Below, piece by piece: positions 7,546 through 16,100 of a DNA stretch of 64,000 bases; the stretch's first letter is position 1, and each line of letters begins with the position of its first letter. A program made the translations under genes and the position numbers. This DNA comes from BP-464 sp045805505 (GTDB lineage Bacteria > Actinomycetota > Thermoleophilia > Solirubrobacterales > Solirubrobacteraceae). Where the stretch lies: NCBI GenBank assembly GCA_045805505.1, contig JBJMLA010000141.1, positions 1-64,000 on the forward strand. Reading direction: 5' to 3'. The notes below the pieces were generated by a model that did not search any database, had not been told where the DNA came from, and worked only from the letters and a program-made list of their open reading frames with translations.

Positions 7546-8198
7546 CTGAGGCGCAGCCAGTGCAGCGCTGACGCCGGGTCCTGCTCGGCGTCGACGCGCA
7601 GGCCCGCGGCGGCGATCGTCCGCCGGACCCAGTCCGGATCGCGCGGCACGCGGCGCATGTGGCGCCGCCGCGAGCGTGGCAGCAGTGGGTCGGGCAGCGC
7701 GCGCAGGGCGCGGGCGGCGAGCCCGAGCCGGCGGGTGTCGAGCTGGATGACCGCGACACCGGCGGGCGCCAGGACGCGGCCGATCTCGCCCAGGTAGGCG
7801 GCCACGACCCGCTCCTCGGCGACGTGCTGGAGGACGAGGTTGCTGAAGACGAGGTCGAACGCACCGTCCTCGAAGAGCCGCAGGTCGCGCCCGTCGGTCG
7901 CGTGCAGCCTGACGTTCTGCGGGACGCCGTGCTCCTCGGCGAGCGCGACCATCGTCGGCGAGATGTCGACGCCGTCGACCCGCTCGAAGTGCCGCGCGAG
8001 GTGCACGACGTTGCGCCCGACGCCGAAGCCGATCTCGAGCGCGCGCTCGCGGCGCGGCAGCGGCCCGGCCCACTCGAGCGCCCAGTCGACGAGGCCCACC
8101 CCGGTCAGGCGGAACTCGTCGATCGTCCCCGTCGCCAGCGTCGGGTCGATGTGGAACAGCGCGTCCTCGCGGGCCAGCCGCTCCCATCCGTCGGGCAT
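7533..8198 (-). CDS. Class I SAM-dependent methyltransferase
   Basis: A 221-residue cytoplasmic methyltransferase. It has the SAM-binding motif I LEIGFGVGRNVVHLARHF, an acidic strand-2 end (VDGVDIS), motif FDLVFSNLVLQHV and VAVIQLDTR. The first 60 residues (SWERLAREDALFHIDP, IDEFRLTGVG) act as a cap. The substrate cannot be read from sequence. It is a single-gene unit with a TATCGT box 8 bases upstream of the ATG. Confidence 0.88.
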   Translation of the reverse strand: MPDGWERLAREDALFHIDPTLATGTIDEFRLTGVGLVDWALEWAGPLPRRERALEIGFGVGRNVVHLARHFERVDGVDISPTMVALAEEHGVPQNVRLHATDGRDLRLFEDGAFDLVFSNLVLQHVAEERVVAAYLGEIGRVLAPAGVAVIQLDTRRLGLAARALRALPDPLLPRSRRRHMRRVPRDPDWVRRTIAAAGLRVDAEQDPASALHWLRLRNGV

Positions 8199-8206
8199 GG
8201 AACCCG

Positions 8207-8212
8207 ACGATA
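8207..8212 (-). promoter_or_regulatory. -10-like box TATCGT before methyltransferase
   Basis: Minus-strand TATCGT ends 8 bases before the ATG at 8198, again the leaderless arrangement. Confidence 0.38.
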
Positions 8213-8214
8213 GT

Positions 8215-8412
8215 TCAGGGCGCGTTGGGCGCAGGATCCTCGACGTCGCGCTCCTCGCCCTCCTCGGGCGGGTCGAGCTCGGTCGAGGCGTCGAGCGGCG
8301 CGGCGTCCTCGTAGATCATCTCCGGGTCGGCCGGCGGGTTCGACGACTGGGCGTCACCCAGCGAAGCCTCGCCGTGGCCGACCTGGTCGGCTCCCTCATG
8401 CGATTCGCTCAT
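8215..8412 (-). CDS. Small acidic hypothetical protein
   Basis: A 65-residue protein, MSESHEGADQVGHGEASLGDAQSSNPPADPEMIYEDAAPLD, ending EEGEERDVEDPAPNAP. It is highly acidic, Pro-rich and probably disordered. It sits between the methyltransferase and msrA, all on the minus strand. No family recognised; coding status rests on placement and composition only. Confidence 0.45.
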   Translation of the reverse strand: MSESHEGADQVGHGEASLGDAQSSNPPADPEMIYEDAAPLDASTELDPPEEGEERDVEDPAPNAP

Positions 8413-8456
8413 GCGACGGTGCTACCCGCTGGCGAACTCGGCAGTCCGCCGCGCGG

Positions 8457-9104
8457 CTAGGCCTTGAGCCCGATCGGGCAGCTCACGCCGGTGCCGCCCA
8501 GGCCGCAGTAGCCGTTGGGCACCTTCTCGAGGTACTGCTGGTGGTAGGGCTCGGCGTAGTAGAACGGCCCGGCCTCGGCGACCTCGGTGGTGATCTCGCC
8601 GTAGCCCGCGGCGCGCAGCTGCTCGCCGTAGGCCGCCCGGGACGTCTCGACCGCCGCGGCCTGCTCCGGCGTCGTCGTGTAGATCGCCGAGCGGTACTGC
8701 GTGCCCATGTCGTTGCCCTGGCGCATCCCCTGGGTCGGGTTGTGGCCCTCCCAGAACGTCTTGAGCAGCTGCTCGTAGGTGATCTGCTCCGGGTCGAAGA
8801 CGACCAGCACGGCCTCGGTGTGACCCGTCGAGCCCGAGCAGGTCTCCTCGTAGGTCGGGTTGGGCGTGACGCCGCCGGCGTAACCGACCGCGGTGGTGTA
8901 GACGCCAGGCAGCTGCCAGAACAGGCGCTCGGCGCCCCAGAAGCAGCCCAGGCCGAACACCGCGGTCTCGTAGCCCTCCGGGAACGGCGGCTTCAGCGGC
9001 GTGCCGAGGACCTCGTGGCGCTCGGGAACCGTCATCTCGGTGTCGCGACCGGGCAGGGCGCGGTCGGGGTCGATCATGCGGGACTTGTCCTTGAAGAAGA
9101 GCAT
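8457..9104 (-). CDS. msrA: Peptide methionine-(S)-S-oxide reductase MsrA
   Basis: A 215-residue cytoplasmic repair enzyme that reduces methionine-S-sulfoxide in proteins with thioredoxin. The catalytic C54 is in GCFWGAE, with the GYAGGVTPNPTYEETCSGSTGHTEAV block. Two recycling cysteines (C200 and C209) lie in the C-terminal tail GYCGLGGTGVSCP. An N-terminal stretch of about 45 residues precedes the core, as in longer MsrA proteins. With ohr and the redox island, it suggests an oxidative-stress-exposed aerobe. Confidence 0.97.
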   Translation of the reverse strand: MLFFKDKSRMIDPDRALPGRDTEMTVPERHEVLGTPLKPPFPEGYETAVFGLGCFWGAERLFWQLPGVYTTAVGYAGGVTPNPTYEETCSGSTGHTEAVLVVFDPEQITYEQLLKTFWEGHNPTQGMRQGNDMGTQYRSAIYTTTPEQAAAVETSRAAYGEQLRAAGYGEITTEVAEAGPFYYAEPYHQQYLEKVPNGYCGLGGTGVSCPIGLKA

Positions 9105-9153
9105 CGCCGGTTCAGTATCGCGCGCGGCCCCTGTGTTACATCCATCGGCGAGG

Positions 9154-11757
9154 TCACTCGCCCGGCTCGGCGTTGGGCCCGGGCGGCGGCGGCTGGGAGT
9201 TCGCGCCGTGGACCGACTGCCAGAGGATCTTGTCGAGGACGTGCTGGGGCGTCTCGTCGAGCCGCTTGCCGACCTGCAGGCGCTGCGACAGCCGGGCGTT
9301 CGCCGCGGTGGCGGCGTTCTTCTCGAGCAGCGGATAGGTCGCCGGGATCGCCGAGTACGGGTCGGCGTTGACCGCGGTCGACGCGAACGCGTCGTACATC
9401 GGGTTGGCCACCGCGTCGAAGATCCCCAGCGGCTTCATGCCGAGGATCAGCTCCATCGAGCGGATCACCGACAGCATGTCGTAGCGATCGTGGACCACGG
9501 CGCCCTTCTTGGCGTAGGGCGAGAAGACCGCGGCGGGCATGCGGTGCGCGTCGACGTGGTCGGCGCCGTCCTGGGAGTCGTCCTCGAGCACGAAGATCGC
9601 CGAGCTCTTCCAGATCGACGAGTGCGAGATGAGGTCGACGATCTTGCCGAGTCCCTCGTCGTTGTCGGCGACCATGGCCCGCGGCGTGCGGCGGCCGGGG
9701 CTCGTCCCCTCGGTGTGGTCGTTGGAGAGGACCATGTAGGTGAAGGCCGGCACCGCGTCGGTGGCCAGCTGGACGTTGAACTTGGTCCGGAAGCAGTCGA
9801 AGCGCGACTCCGCCGCCAGGGCCGCGCCGAGCGGCGGGCTGGTGTCGTAGACGTCGTTCTGGGTCAGCGCGTTCTTGCCGACGTAGGCATCGTTGGGGTA
9901 GCAGCTGCCCGGCACGGGCGCACCGACGTCGGACTTCAGGAACACGGCCTCGGACTCGGCCTGGTCGTCTGCGTCGCGGTCCTGATCGGGGAACAGCGGG
10001 ACGACGTTGCCGACGGCCTCGCCGAAGTTGAAGTAGCTGATGCCCTGCTTCGCGGCCTGGTCGAAGAGATATCCCGTGCTCGGCCAGGTCACCGCGTAGA
10101 TGAAGTCGTAGGGCCGCTCGCGGCCGGCGTAGTTCTGCTGCCAGGCCTTGTGGACGTAGTCCGAGACCTTGGCTGCGGCCGTCCACTCGTGCCCGTCGAT
10201 CGACGCCTCGGAGTTCGCGTAGACGTGGTCGAGCAGCGGGAAGCGCGAGACGAGCGCGTGCATGTTCGGCGTGACGTCCTTGCCGAAGATGGTCAGCCCG
10301 GGTGCGCCGTCGCCGCGGCTGTCGTCGCCCAGGATCTGGTCGTAGGTCCGGTTCTCGCGGACGATGTAGAAGACGTGCTTGATCGGCCCGTCGGCGCGCA
10401 GCGGCGTGTCCTTCGGCCGCTTGGTGCGGGCCGCGGGCAGGATGTCGCGCGAGGCGATCTTCGTCAGCCGGCGGATCGCCTTGTCGCTGGGGAACGGCTG
10501 GGCGGCCGCGTAGCCGGGGCTGAGGACGGCGGAGCCCGGGTGCTCGAGCAGGTTGTTGTCGCCGGTCGTGTACGGGTCCGGCCCGGTGGGGTTCGCGCCG
10601 GAGCCGAAGCCCTTGGCGGCGATCCACAGCAGCTTGCCGTGCACGGCCTGGACGTCGGCGGGGTAGTGGGCGGTCGGGACGCGGCCGATCAGCTTGTAGG
10701 GCTTGACACCGCGGACCTTCAGGGCGAAGACGGCGATCTCGTCACCACCGGCCTCGGCCACGAGCAGCCGGCGACCGTCGGGGGTCACCGCGGTGGCGAC
10801 CGGCGAGACGCCCTGGCCCTGCGGGCGCTCGACGCTGAGCATCCGGTCGACCTTGCGCGCCGCCGTGTCGATCACGGCGACCTCGTCGGTGTTGGCCACG
10901 GCGACGTAGGCGCGCTTGCCGTTGGGCGACAGCGAGATGCCCTCGGGATGCGACAGGTGCCCGCCGGCGCTGATGTCGGTGATCTTCGTGCCCGCCGCCA
11001 GGTCGATGACCGAGACCGTGCCGGGGACCTCGTTGGTGACCAGGCCCGTCTTGCCGTCGGGCAGGATCGCCGCGCCGTAGGGGAAGCGGCCGGTTGGCAC
11101 GTAGCGGACGCCCTTGCTCTTGACGTCGACGATCGCGGCCGCGTCGGCGAGGTTGAGCGGGACGAGCAGCGTGCCGCCGTCGCGCGAGATCGCCAGGCGG
11201 TCCGGCCAGGAGACCTTCTGACCGACGTTGGTCGGCGGGAAGCTCTGCGGCGTGCCCGCCGTGGACGGAGGCGGCACCGAGATCGTTCCGGTCTCGGTCG
11301 CCATCCCCGAGGCGTCCCACGTGAAGACGTGGATGACGTCGCCCTCGCGGCCGGGCAGGTCGGGGCGCTGCTGATCGGTGTTCGGGGAATCGGCGACGCC
11401 GGAGACGTAGGCGGTGCGTGTGGCGTTGTCGAGCGCGATGCCGCCCGAGGCGCCGGGGAGCGGCAGCGTCTGCAGGACCTTCGGGTGCTTGCCGAGCGCG
11501 ACGATCCGGACGTCGTTGAGCGCGCGCCCGGTCGACACGGTCCAGTAGAAGCGCCCATCGGCGGTGACCGCGCCGCCGGTCGGGAAGTGGCCGAGCCGGA
11601 CGAGCTTGGCGTGCGGGCGCAGGACGCGCCCGTCGACCGTCTGGTGGTGGCCGAGCCGGCCGGGCACGGTGACCGCCGCGACGGCCACGCCGGCGCAGGC
11701 GCAGACGCACGCGAGGACGGCGATGGGGCGGCGGTGCTGGAGCAGACGGGCGCGCAT
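9154..11757 (-). CDS. Secreted beta-propeller plus phosphoesterase-family protein
   Basis: An 867-residue exported protein. A hydrophobic export segment (IAVLACVCACAGVAVAAV) is followed by a YncE-like beta-propeller at about 40-430 with repeated VAVIDTAAxK, YVAVANTDEVAV and DGRRLLVAEAGG blades. A phosphoesterase domain of the PF04185 (phospholipase C/acid phosphatase) type occupies about 450-840, with IKHVFYIVRENRTYDQILGD, NMHALVSRFPLLDHVYANSEASIDGHEW, LSNDHTEGT and LEDDSQDGADHVDAHR. The two-domain layout recurs in Actinobacteria. Substrate unknown; probably a surface phosphodiesterase. Confidence 0.9.
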   Translation of the reverse strand: MRARLLQHRRPIAVLACVCACAGVAVAAVTVPGRLGHHQTVDGRVLRPHAKLVRLGHFPTGGAVTADGRFYWTVSTGRALNDVRIVALGKHPKVLQTLPLPGASGGIALDNATRTAYVSGVADSPNTDQQRPDLPGREGDVIHVFTWDASGMATETGTISVPPPSTAGTPQSFPPTNVGQKVSWPDRLAISRDGGTLLVPLNLADAAAIVDVKSKGVRYVPTGRFPYGAAILPDGKTGLVTNEVPGTVSVIDLAAGTKITDISAGGHLSHPEGISLSPNGKRAYVAVANTDEVAVIDTAARKVDRMLSVERPQGQGVSPVATAVTPDGRRLLVAEAGGDEIAVFALKVRGVKPYKLIGRVPTAHYPADVQAVHGKLLWIAAKGFGSGANPTGPDPYTTGDNNLLEHPGSAVLSPGYAAAQPFPSDKAIRRLTKIASRDILPAARTKRPKDTPLRADGPIKHVFYIVRENRTYDQILGDDSRGDGAPGLTIFGKDVTPNMHALVSRFPLLDHVYANSEASIDGHEWTAAAKVSDYVHKAWQQNYAGRERPYDFIYAVTWPSTGYLFDQAAKQGISYFNFGEAVGNVVPLFPDQDRDADDQAESEAVFLKSDVGAPVPGSCYPNDAYVGKNALTQNDVYDTSPPLGAALAAESRFDCFRTKFNVQLATDAVPAFTYMVLSNDHTEGTSPGRRTPRAMVADNDEGLGKIVDLISHSSIWKSSAIFVLEDDSQDGADHVDAHRMPAAVFSPYAKKGAVVHDRYDMLSVIRSMELILGMKPLGIFDAVANPMYDAFASTAVNADPYSAIPATYPLLEKNAATAANARLSQRLQVGKRLDETPQHVLDKILWQSVHGANSQPPPPGPNAEPGE

Positions 11758-11790
11758 GCCCGCATGTTCCCAGGCTCGCGCCGCGGTGCG

Positions 11791-12390
11791 CTACACCCCG
11801 TCGGCGAAGGCCTTGAGCGCCTCCTTGCCCCCGCCCACGATGGGCTCGCCGTGGGCGAACAGAAGCGTGTCGAACTCGAGGTTCAGCAGGCGGCCGTAGC
11901 CGTGGCGCAGGAGCTCGCGGACCTGCGCGGGGTTCTCTCCGAGGTGCTGATCACTGACGAAGTGGATGTCGTCGTCGTGGTGCATCGCCCCGTCGGCGAC
12001 GGCCAGTAGGCCGGGCCCGAGCGCGATGTGCAGCGCGCCCTCGTCGGGCCAGCTCGGCTCGATCGGGTGGGCGGTGATGCCCGGCGCGACCTCCTCGCCG
12101 AACGCGAAGCCCTCGACACCCGGCCTGCCCTCGAGCTCGTGCAGGCCCTGCTCGACGGCGAGCACCGGGACCCCGAAGCGAGCGTGGAAGCGGTCACTGT
12201 GGCGATAGTGGTGGCGGTTGGTCAGCACGACGCGATCGACGTTGCGGCCCTCGAACCAGCCCAGGCCCTCCTCGGGCTCGAGCGGGTCGATGACCGTCGC
12301 CGCCGGCTCGACGTAGTACGAGCTGACCTTCGCGCCGATGCCCTCGTGGAGGGTGCGCCAGTGATAGATGCCGCGGGCGATCTCGTCCAT
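11791..12390 (-). CDS. Metallo-beta-lactamase-fold-like protein
   Basis: A 199-residue protein with MBL-like features: GAKVSSYYVEPAATVIDPL, VVLTNRHHYRHSDRF at the HxHxDH position, GALHIALGPGLLAVADGAMHHDD, and a C-terminal LLFAHGEPIVGGGKEALKAF. The metal motif is altered (RHHYRHSDRF), so a hydrolytic function is uncertain. It is divergent from the thioesterase gene at 12427. A TAGGCA box lies 6 bases before the ATG. Confidence 0.72.
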   Translation of the reverse strand: MDEIARGIYHWRTLHEGIGAKVSSYYVEPAATVIDPLEPEEGLGWFEGRNVDRVVLTNRHHYRHSDRFHARFGVPVLAVEQGLHELEGRPGVEGFAFGEEVAPGITAHPIEPSWPDEGALHIALGPGLLAVADGAMHHDDDIHFVSDQHLGENPAQVRELLRHGYGRLLNLEFDTLLFAHGEPIVGGGKEALKAFADGV

Positions 12391-12412
12391 GTCCGGTGCC
12401 TACCCGGGGAAC

Positions 12413-12418
12413 TAGCCT
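12413..12418 (+). promoter_or_regulatory. -10-like box TAGCCT
   Basis: TAGCCT ends 8 bases before the ATG at 12427. Leaderless arrangement; no clear -35. Confidence 0.35.
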
Positions 12419-12426
12419 CTCGATCC

Positions 12427-12828
12427 ATGACCCCCGGCCCCGGTATCGACGGCGTCTCCCGCTTCATGGGGCTGCGCTGGGACGATCCGTACACGACGCG
12501 GATGGAGATCCGGCCCGAGCTGATGAACGCCGGCGGCTTCCTCGCCGGCGTCTCGACCTACGCGATGATCGACTACACGATGGGCTCGGCGCTGTGGAAG
12601 GAGACCGCCGACGACGAGGCCATCGCCACGCTGAACATCGCGATCAACTACGTGCAGACCGCGCTCGAGGGCGAGCTCGTCTGCACCGCGCGGGTCGACC
12701 GGCGCAACCGTGCCAGCGCCGTCCTGCGCAGCGAGGTCACGCACACCGACGGCCGTCTGATCGTGACGGCCGTCGGCAGCTACGTGATCTTCCCGCGGCG
12801 CGATCGGCCGCGGGGTCCGGGAACCTGA
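12427..12828 (+). CDS. PaaI/hotdog-fold thioesterase-like protein
   Basis: A 133-residue protein with the layout of PaaI-type hotdog thioesterases. RMEIRPELMNAGGFLAGVSTYAMIDYTMGSAL corresponds to the substrate helix (usually HGG at MNAGGF), followed by ATLNIAINYVQTALEGELVCTARVDRRNRASAVLRSEVTHTDGRLIVTAVGSYVIF. The catalytic HGG is replaced by AGG, so activity is uncertain. CoA-thioester hydrolysis is inferred from family. It ends 1 base before the convergent protease gene. Confidence 0.82.
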   Translation: MTPGPGIDGVSRFMGLRWDDPYTTRMEIRPELMNAGGFLAGVSTYAMIDYTMGSALWKETADDEAIATLNIAINYVQTALEGELVCTARVDRRNRASAVLRSEVTHTDGRLIVTAVGSYVIFPRRDRPRGPGT

Positions 12829-12829
12829 T

Positions 12830-13651
12830 CTAGGGCGCGACCGCGGCCGGGACGATCGAGCCGACCCAGGTGCGCAGCGTCGCGTCGGCCACGCGGGCGT
12901 AGACGCCCGGGTAGTCCGGATCGGCGCAGCCCTGTCCGTAGCTCGTCGCGCCGGTCAGGCGCAGCGCGCCGGACACGCCGGTGGCGAACATCGGGCCGCC
13001 GGAGTCGCCCTGGCAGGTGTCGTGGACGCCGTCGCCGGCGCAGACCTGCGACGTGCTCTCGAAGCCGGAGTAGCCGGTCAGCCCGAGCGACTCGCTGCCG
13101 TACGCGGCCTCGCAGGCGGCGTCGGAGACGATCGGCACGTTGGCCTTCTGCAGCGTGTCGGGAGCGTCGCCGCCCGACGAGGTGGTGCCCCAGCCGACGA
13201 TCGTCTGGACGTCGCCCGGCTGCCAGATCCCGCGGTCGGAGGGACCGGCGATCGGCGTCGGCGCGATGCCCGTGACGGGCGTGGCGAGGTGCAGCAGCGT
13301 GACGTCGTAGCCCTGGCGCGCCAGGTACTGCGGCTCGACGACGAGGTCGGAGACGGCGTACTTGGTGCCCTGGCCGGACTTGTTGGAGCCCAGGCGGACG
13401 TCGTAGGCCGCGGCCGGGAAGGTGGCGATCGGCTGCGCGATGACCTCGCCGGTCAGCGAGGCGCAGTGGCCCGCGGTCATGACGTAGTCGGGAGCGATCA
13501 GCGTGCCCGTGCAGCCCAGCGCCTGGGCGATCACGATCTCGGCGACGTTGGTGTACTGGCCGGCGGGCACGTCGGTGCCGGCGACGATGGCATGGGCCGG
13601 GGTGGCGGCCACGAAACACACGGCCACGGCCGCGAGGAAGGACTTTCTCAT
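12830..13651 (-). CDS. Secreted trypsin-like serine protease (S1)
   Basis: A 273-residue chymotrypsin-fold protease. A signal peptide (about 1-20) is followed by the mature start IVAGTDVPAGQYTNVAEIV, IVxG being the classic S1 N-terminus after activation. The catalytic triad is H62 (TAGHC), D116 (DVTLLHL) and S217 (GDSGGP). D211, six residues before the serine, predicts trypsin-like cleavage after Arg or Lys. Six cysteines are placed for the usual disulphides. Cleavage after Ala at the signal peptide may directly expose the IVAG terminus without a propeptide. Confidence 0.95.
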   Translation of the reverse strand: MRKSFLAAVAVCFVAATPAHAIVAGTDVPAGQYTNVAEIVIAQALGCTGTLIAPDYVMTAGHCASLTGEVIAQPIATFPAAAYDVRLGSNKSGQGTKYAVSDLVVEPQYLARQGYDVTLLHLATPVTGIAPTPIAGPSDRGIWQPGDVQTIVGWGTTSSGGDAPDTLQKANVPIVSDAACEAAYGSESLGLTGYSGFESTSQVCAGDGVHDTCQGDSGGPMFATGVSGALRLTGATSYGQGCADPDYPGVYARVADATLRTWVGSIVPAAVAP

Positions 13652-13658
13652 GAAGGCC

Positions 13659-15155
13659 CTAAACGAGGGCGGCGGGTGAAACTTGCGGTCCGTCGCCGCA
13701 GACCGCGCGGTCGAGCACGGCCAGCTCGGCCTCGAGCGCCGCGATCAGCGTCCACGCGTCGTCGACCATGTCGCGGCAGCAGACGATCCCGAAGTCCACG
13801 TGGTCGAGATAGCTCAGGCACGTGATGTTCAGGCCGACACCGTCGGTGATCACCGAGACGGGGAAGTTGTGCTCGAGCCGCGCGCCCGCGCAGTACAGCG
13901 GCATGCGCGGCCCGGGGACGTTGGAGATCACCAGGTTCAGCAGCGGCGTGGTCCGCGAGCTCGACAGGACCTCCGACGTCACGCGCGCCGCGCGGGCGGC
14001 CAGCGCGGGCGGGATGAACTGGCTGGCGTCGGCCAGCAGATCGGCGGGCAGCGCGCGGTGGCGCTCCTTGGCGCTGGCCAGGATCTCGTGGGCGCGCTGC
14101 AGGCGCCGCTGCGGGTCGGGCTCGTCGGTCGGGATGGGGACGAACATCGTCGAGACGCGGTTGCCGAACGTGCCCATCTGCTCGCGGCTGCGCACCGACA
14201 CCGGGACCATCGAGACGAGCGGCTCGTCCGGCAGCTCGCCGCGCTCCTGCAGCCAGGAGCGCATCGCCCCCGCGCAGATCGCCACCACCGTGTCGTTGAC
14301 CGTCACGCCCGCGGCGCCCTTGATGGCCTTGATGCGGTCGAGCGGCAGCGAGGCGAACGCGAAGCGCCGGTGCGCCGAGACGCGCGCGTTGAACCGGGTG
14401 CGCGGCGCGCGGACGTTGGTGCGCTCGAGGACGCCGCCGTCGGCGGTGCCGCGGCCGAGCTTGGCGATGCGCATCGCGGCGCGGGCCACGGTGGCCGCTC
14501 CGGGCAGCGCGCCGACGATCGGCACGGAGTCCAGGCGCGGCAGCGCGGCGGGCAGGACGCTGAGCGCCTTGAGCGGGCGCGGGACGCCGACGAACGTGCG
14601 GCCCAGCAGCTCGAGCTGGCTGGGCGGCCGCTCGCCGAACGGGCCCTTCGGCGCCTCGGGGATCTCGCGGCGGGCGGGATCGAGGTCGTAGAGGATCGAC
14701 ATGATCTCGGCCCCGGACATGCCGTCGACCGCCGCGTGGTGGACCTTGGTGAGCAGGCCGACCCGGCCGTCCTCGAGGCCGTGGATGACGTAGAGCTCCC
14801 ACAGCGGGTGCGCCCGGTCCAGCGGCCGCGCGCAGATGCGGGCGACGAGCTCGGCGAGCTGGTCGTTGCCCCCGGGCGGCGGCACCGCGGTCTCGCGGAT
14901 GTGGAAGTCCAGGTCGAACTCGGGGTCCTCGATCCAGTACGGGTGGTCGAGCCCGAACGGCACCTCGGCCAGCCGCCAGCGAAACGGGGGCACCAGGTGC
15001 AGCCGCTCGCCGATGAGCTTCGCCAGCGACTCGGCGCCGATGCTCCCGCCGGGCGCCGTCGACGGATCGAGCACGGCGAGCCCCGAGACGTGGCCGACGG
15101 TCCGCTTGGACTCCATCGCCAGGAACTGCGCGTCGAGGCTCGTCAGCTGACGCAT
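13659..15155 (-). CDS. Wax ester synthase/diacylglycerol acyltransferase (WS/DGAT)
   Basis: A 498-residue bifunctional acyltransferase that esterifies acyl-CoA to long-chain alcohols or diacylglycerol at the membrane or lipid-body surface. The active-site motif HHxxxDG is intact (H139-H140-AAV-D144-G145). The N-terminal MRQLTSLDAQFLAMES and the C-terminal blocks VSTMFVPIPTDEPDP and NLVISNVPGP are family-typical. The length is normal. The ATG overlaps the stop of the upstream alpha/beta hydrolase by 1 base (TGATG), so the pair is co-translated. Confidence 0.95.
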   Translation of the reverse strand: MRQLTSLDAQFLAMESKRTVGHVSGLAVLDPSTAPGGSIGAESLAKLIGERLHLVPPFRWRLAEVPFGLDHPYWIEDPEFDLDFHIRETAVPPPGGNDQLAELVARICARPLDRAHPLWELYVIHGLEDGRVGLLTKVHHAAVDGMSGAEIMSILYDLDPARREIPEAPKGPFGERPPSQLELLGRTFVGVPRPLKALSVLPAALPRLDSVPIVGALPGAATVARAAMRIAKLGRGTADGGVLERTNVRAPRTRFNARVSAHRRFAFASLPLDRIKAIKGAAGVTVNDTVVAICAGAMRSWLQERGELPDEPLVSMVPVSVRSREQMGTFGNRVSTMFVPIPTDEPDPQRRLQRAHEILASAKERHRALPADLLADASQFIPPALAARAARVTSEVLSSSRTTPLLNLVISNVPGPRMPLYCAGARLEHNFPVSVITDGVGLNITCLSYLDHVDFGIVCCRDMVDDAWTLIAALEAELAVLDRAVCGDGPQVSPAALV

Positions 15156-16054
15156 CAGGCGGCCCGGGCACCCTCCGCGGCCGGGACGGCGCGCCCGATG
15201 TTCTCGAGGATCGCGTCGATGATCTGCGGCCAGGCGCCGCGGGGAAGGTCGTGGCCCATGCCCTCGACCATCACGAGCTTGGCGCCCTTGATCGCCTTCG
15301 CGGTGGCGCGCCCGCCGGACGGGCGGACAAGCAGGTCCTTGGTGCCGTGGATGACGACGGTCGGCGCGGTGATCCGGCGCACGACCTTCGTCCGGTCGCC
15401 CGAGGCGACGATGGCGCCGAGCTGGCGCGCGCTGGCCGCGGGGTCGTTGCCGCGCTCGTAGCTCTCCGAGGCGATCGCCTTGACCTCGTCCTCGTCGCGA
15501 TCGAAGCCGGGCGAGCCGATGGCGGCGAACAGCGTGCCGACGTGGCGGATGTAGGCGTCGCGGTCCTCGGGCGCCCGCCGCAGGAACATCGGGTAGAGCT
15601 TGATGTGCGGCTGGCCGGCCCAGCGGTTGCCGGTCGTCGACATGATCGAGGCGAGCGACAGCACGCGCTCCGGGTGCCGCGCCGCGATCTCCTGGGCGAT
15701 CATCCCGCCCATCGACGCGCCGACGATGTGGGCGGACTCCACGCCGAGGTGATCGAGCAGGCCGACGGCGTCCTCGGCCATGTCCTTGAGGCGGTAGCGA
15801 CCGGCCTTGCGGCTGCGGGTCAGCAGCTGCGGCAGCGTGGGCGGTGCGCCACCGACCTTCGTCGAACGGCCGACGTCGCGGTTGTCGAAGCGCACGACCT
15901 GGAAGCCGTGGCTCGCCAGCTCCTCGCAGAAGTCGGGGCGCCACGCGACCATCTGCGTGCCCAGCCCCATGACCAGCAGGATCGTCGGGTTGCCCGCGTC
16001 CCCGAACGTCTCGTAACACAGCTCGATCTCGCCGACCCGGCAGAACTCCTCCAT
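15155..16054 (-). CDS. Alpha/beta hydrolase
   Basis: A 299-residue hydrolase with an oxyanion region ILLVMGLGTQ, nucleophile S114 in VGASMGG, a candidate acid in VIHGTKDLLV and His in VEGMGHDLP. It is similar to lipases/esterases of the HsaD/LipV type. Coupling to WS/DGAT suggests an ester-lipid substrate (inference). A TAATCT box ends 6 bases before the ATG. Confidence 0.92.
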   Translation of the reverse strand: MEEFCRVGEIELCYETFGDAGNPTILLVMGLGTQMVAWRPDFCEELASHGFQVVRFDNRDVGRSTKVGGAPPTLPQLLTRSRKAGRYRLKDMAEDAVGLLDHLGVESAHIVGASMGGMIAQEIAARHPERVLSLASIMSTTGNRWAGQPHIKLYPMFLRRAPEDRDAYIRHVGTLFAAIGSPGFDRDEDEVKAIASESYERGNDPAASARQLGAIVASGDRTKVVRRITAPTVVIHGTKDLLVRPSGGRATAKAIKGAKLVMVEGMGHDLPRGAWPQIIDAILENIGRAVPAAEGARAA

Positions 16055-16060
16055 GCGGCG

Positions 16061-16066
16061 AGATTA
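16061..16066 (-). promoter_or_regulatory. -10-like box TAATCT before hydrolase-WS/DGAT operon
   Basis: Minus-strand TAATCT, matching TATAAT at four of six positions, ends 6 bases before the ATG at 16054. Confidence 0.42.
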
Positions 16067-16100
16067 CTGCTGCCGCCGAGGCGGCGCGACCCGCGCTGTC

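Noticed and set aside
9001..12009. A 1002-codon plus-strand open frame
   Set aside because: It is antisense to the propeller-phosphoesterase and MBL genes and has a low-complexity Arg/Gly/Val/Asp composition typical of shadow frames in GC-rich DNA.
13683..15461. A 592-codon plus-strand open frame
   Set aside because: Antisense to WS/DGAT, which has an intact HHxxxDG motif; the plus frame shows no domain.
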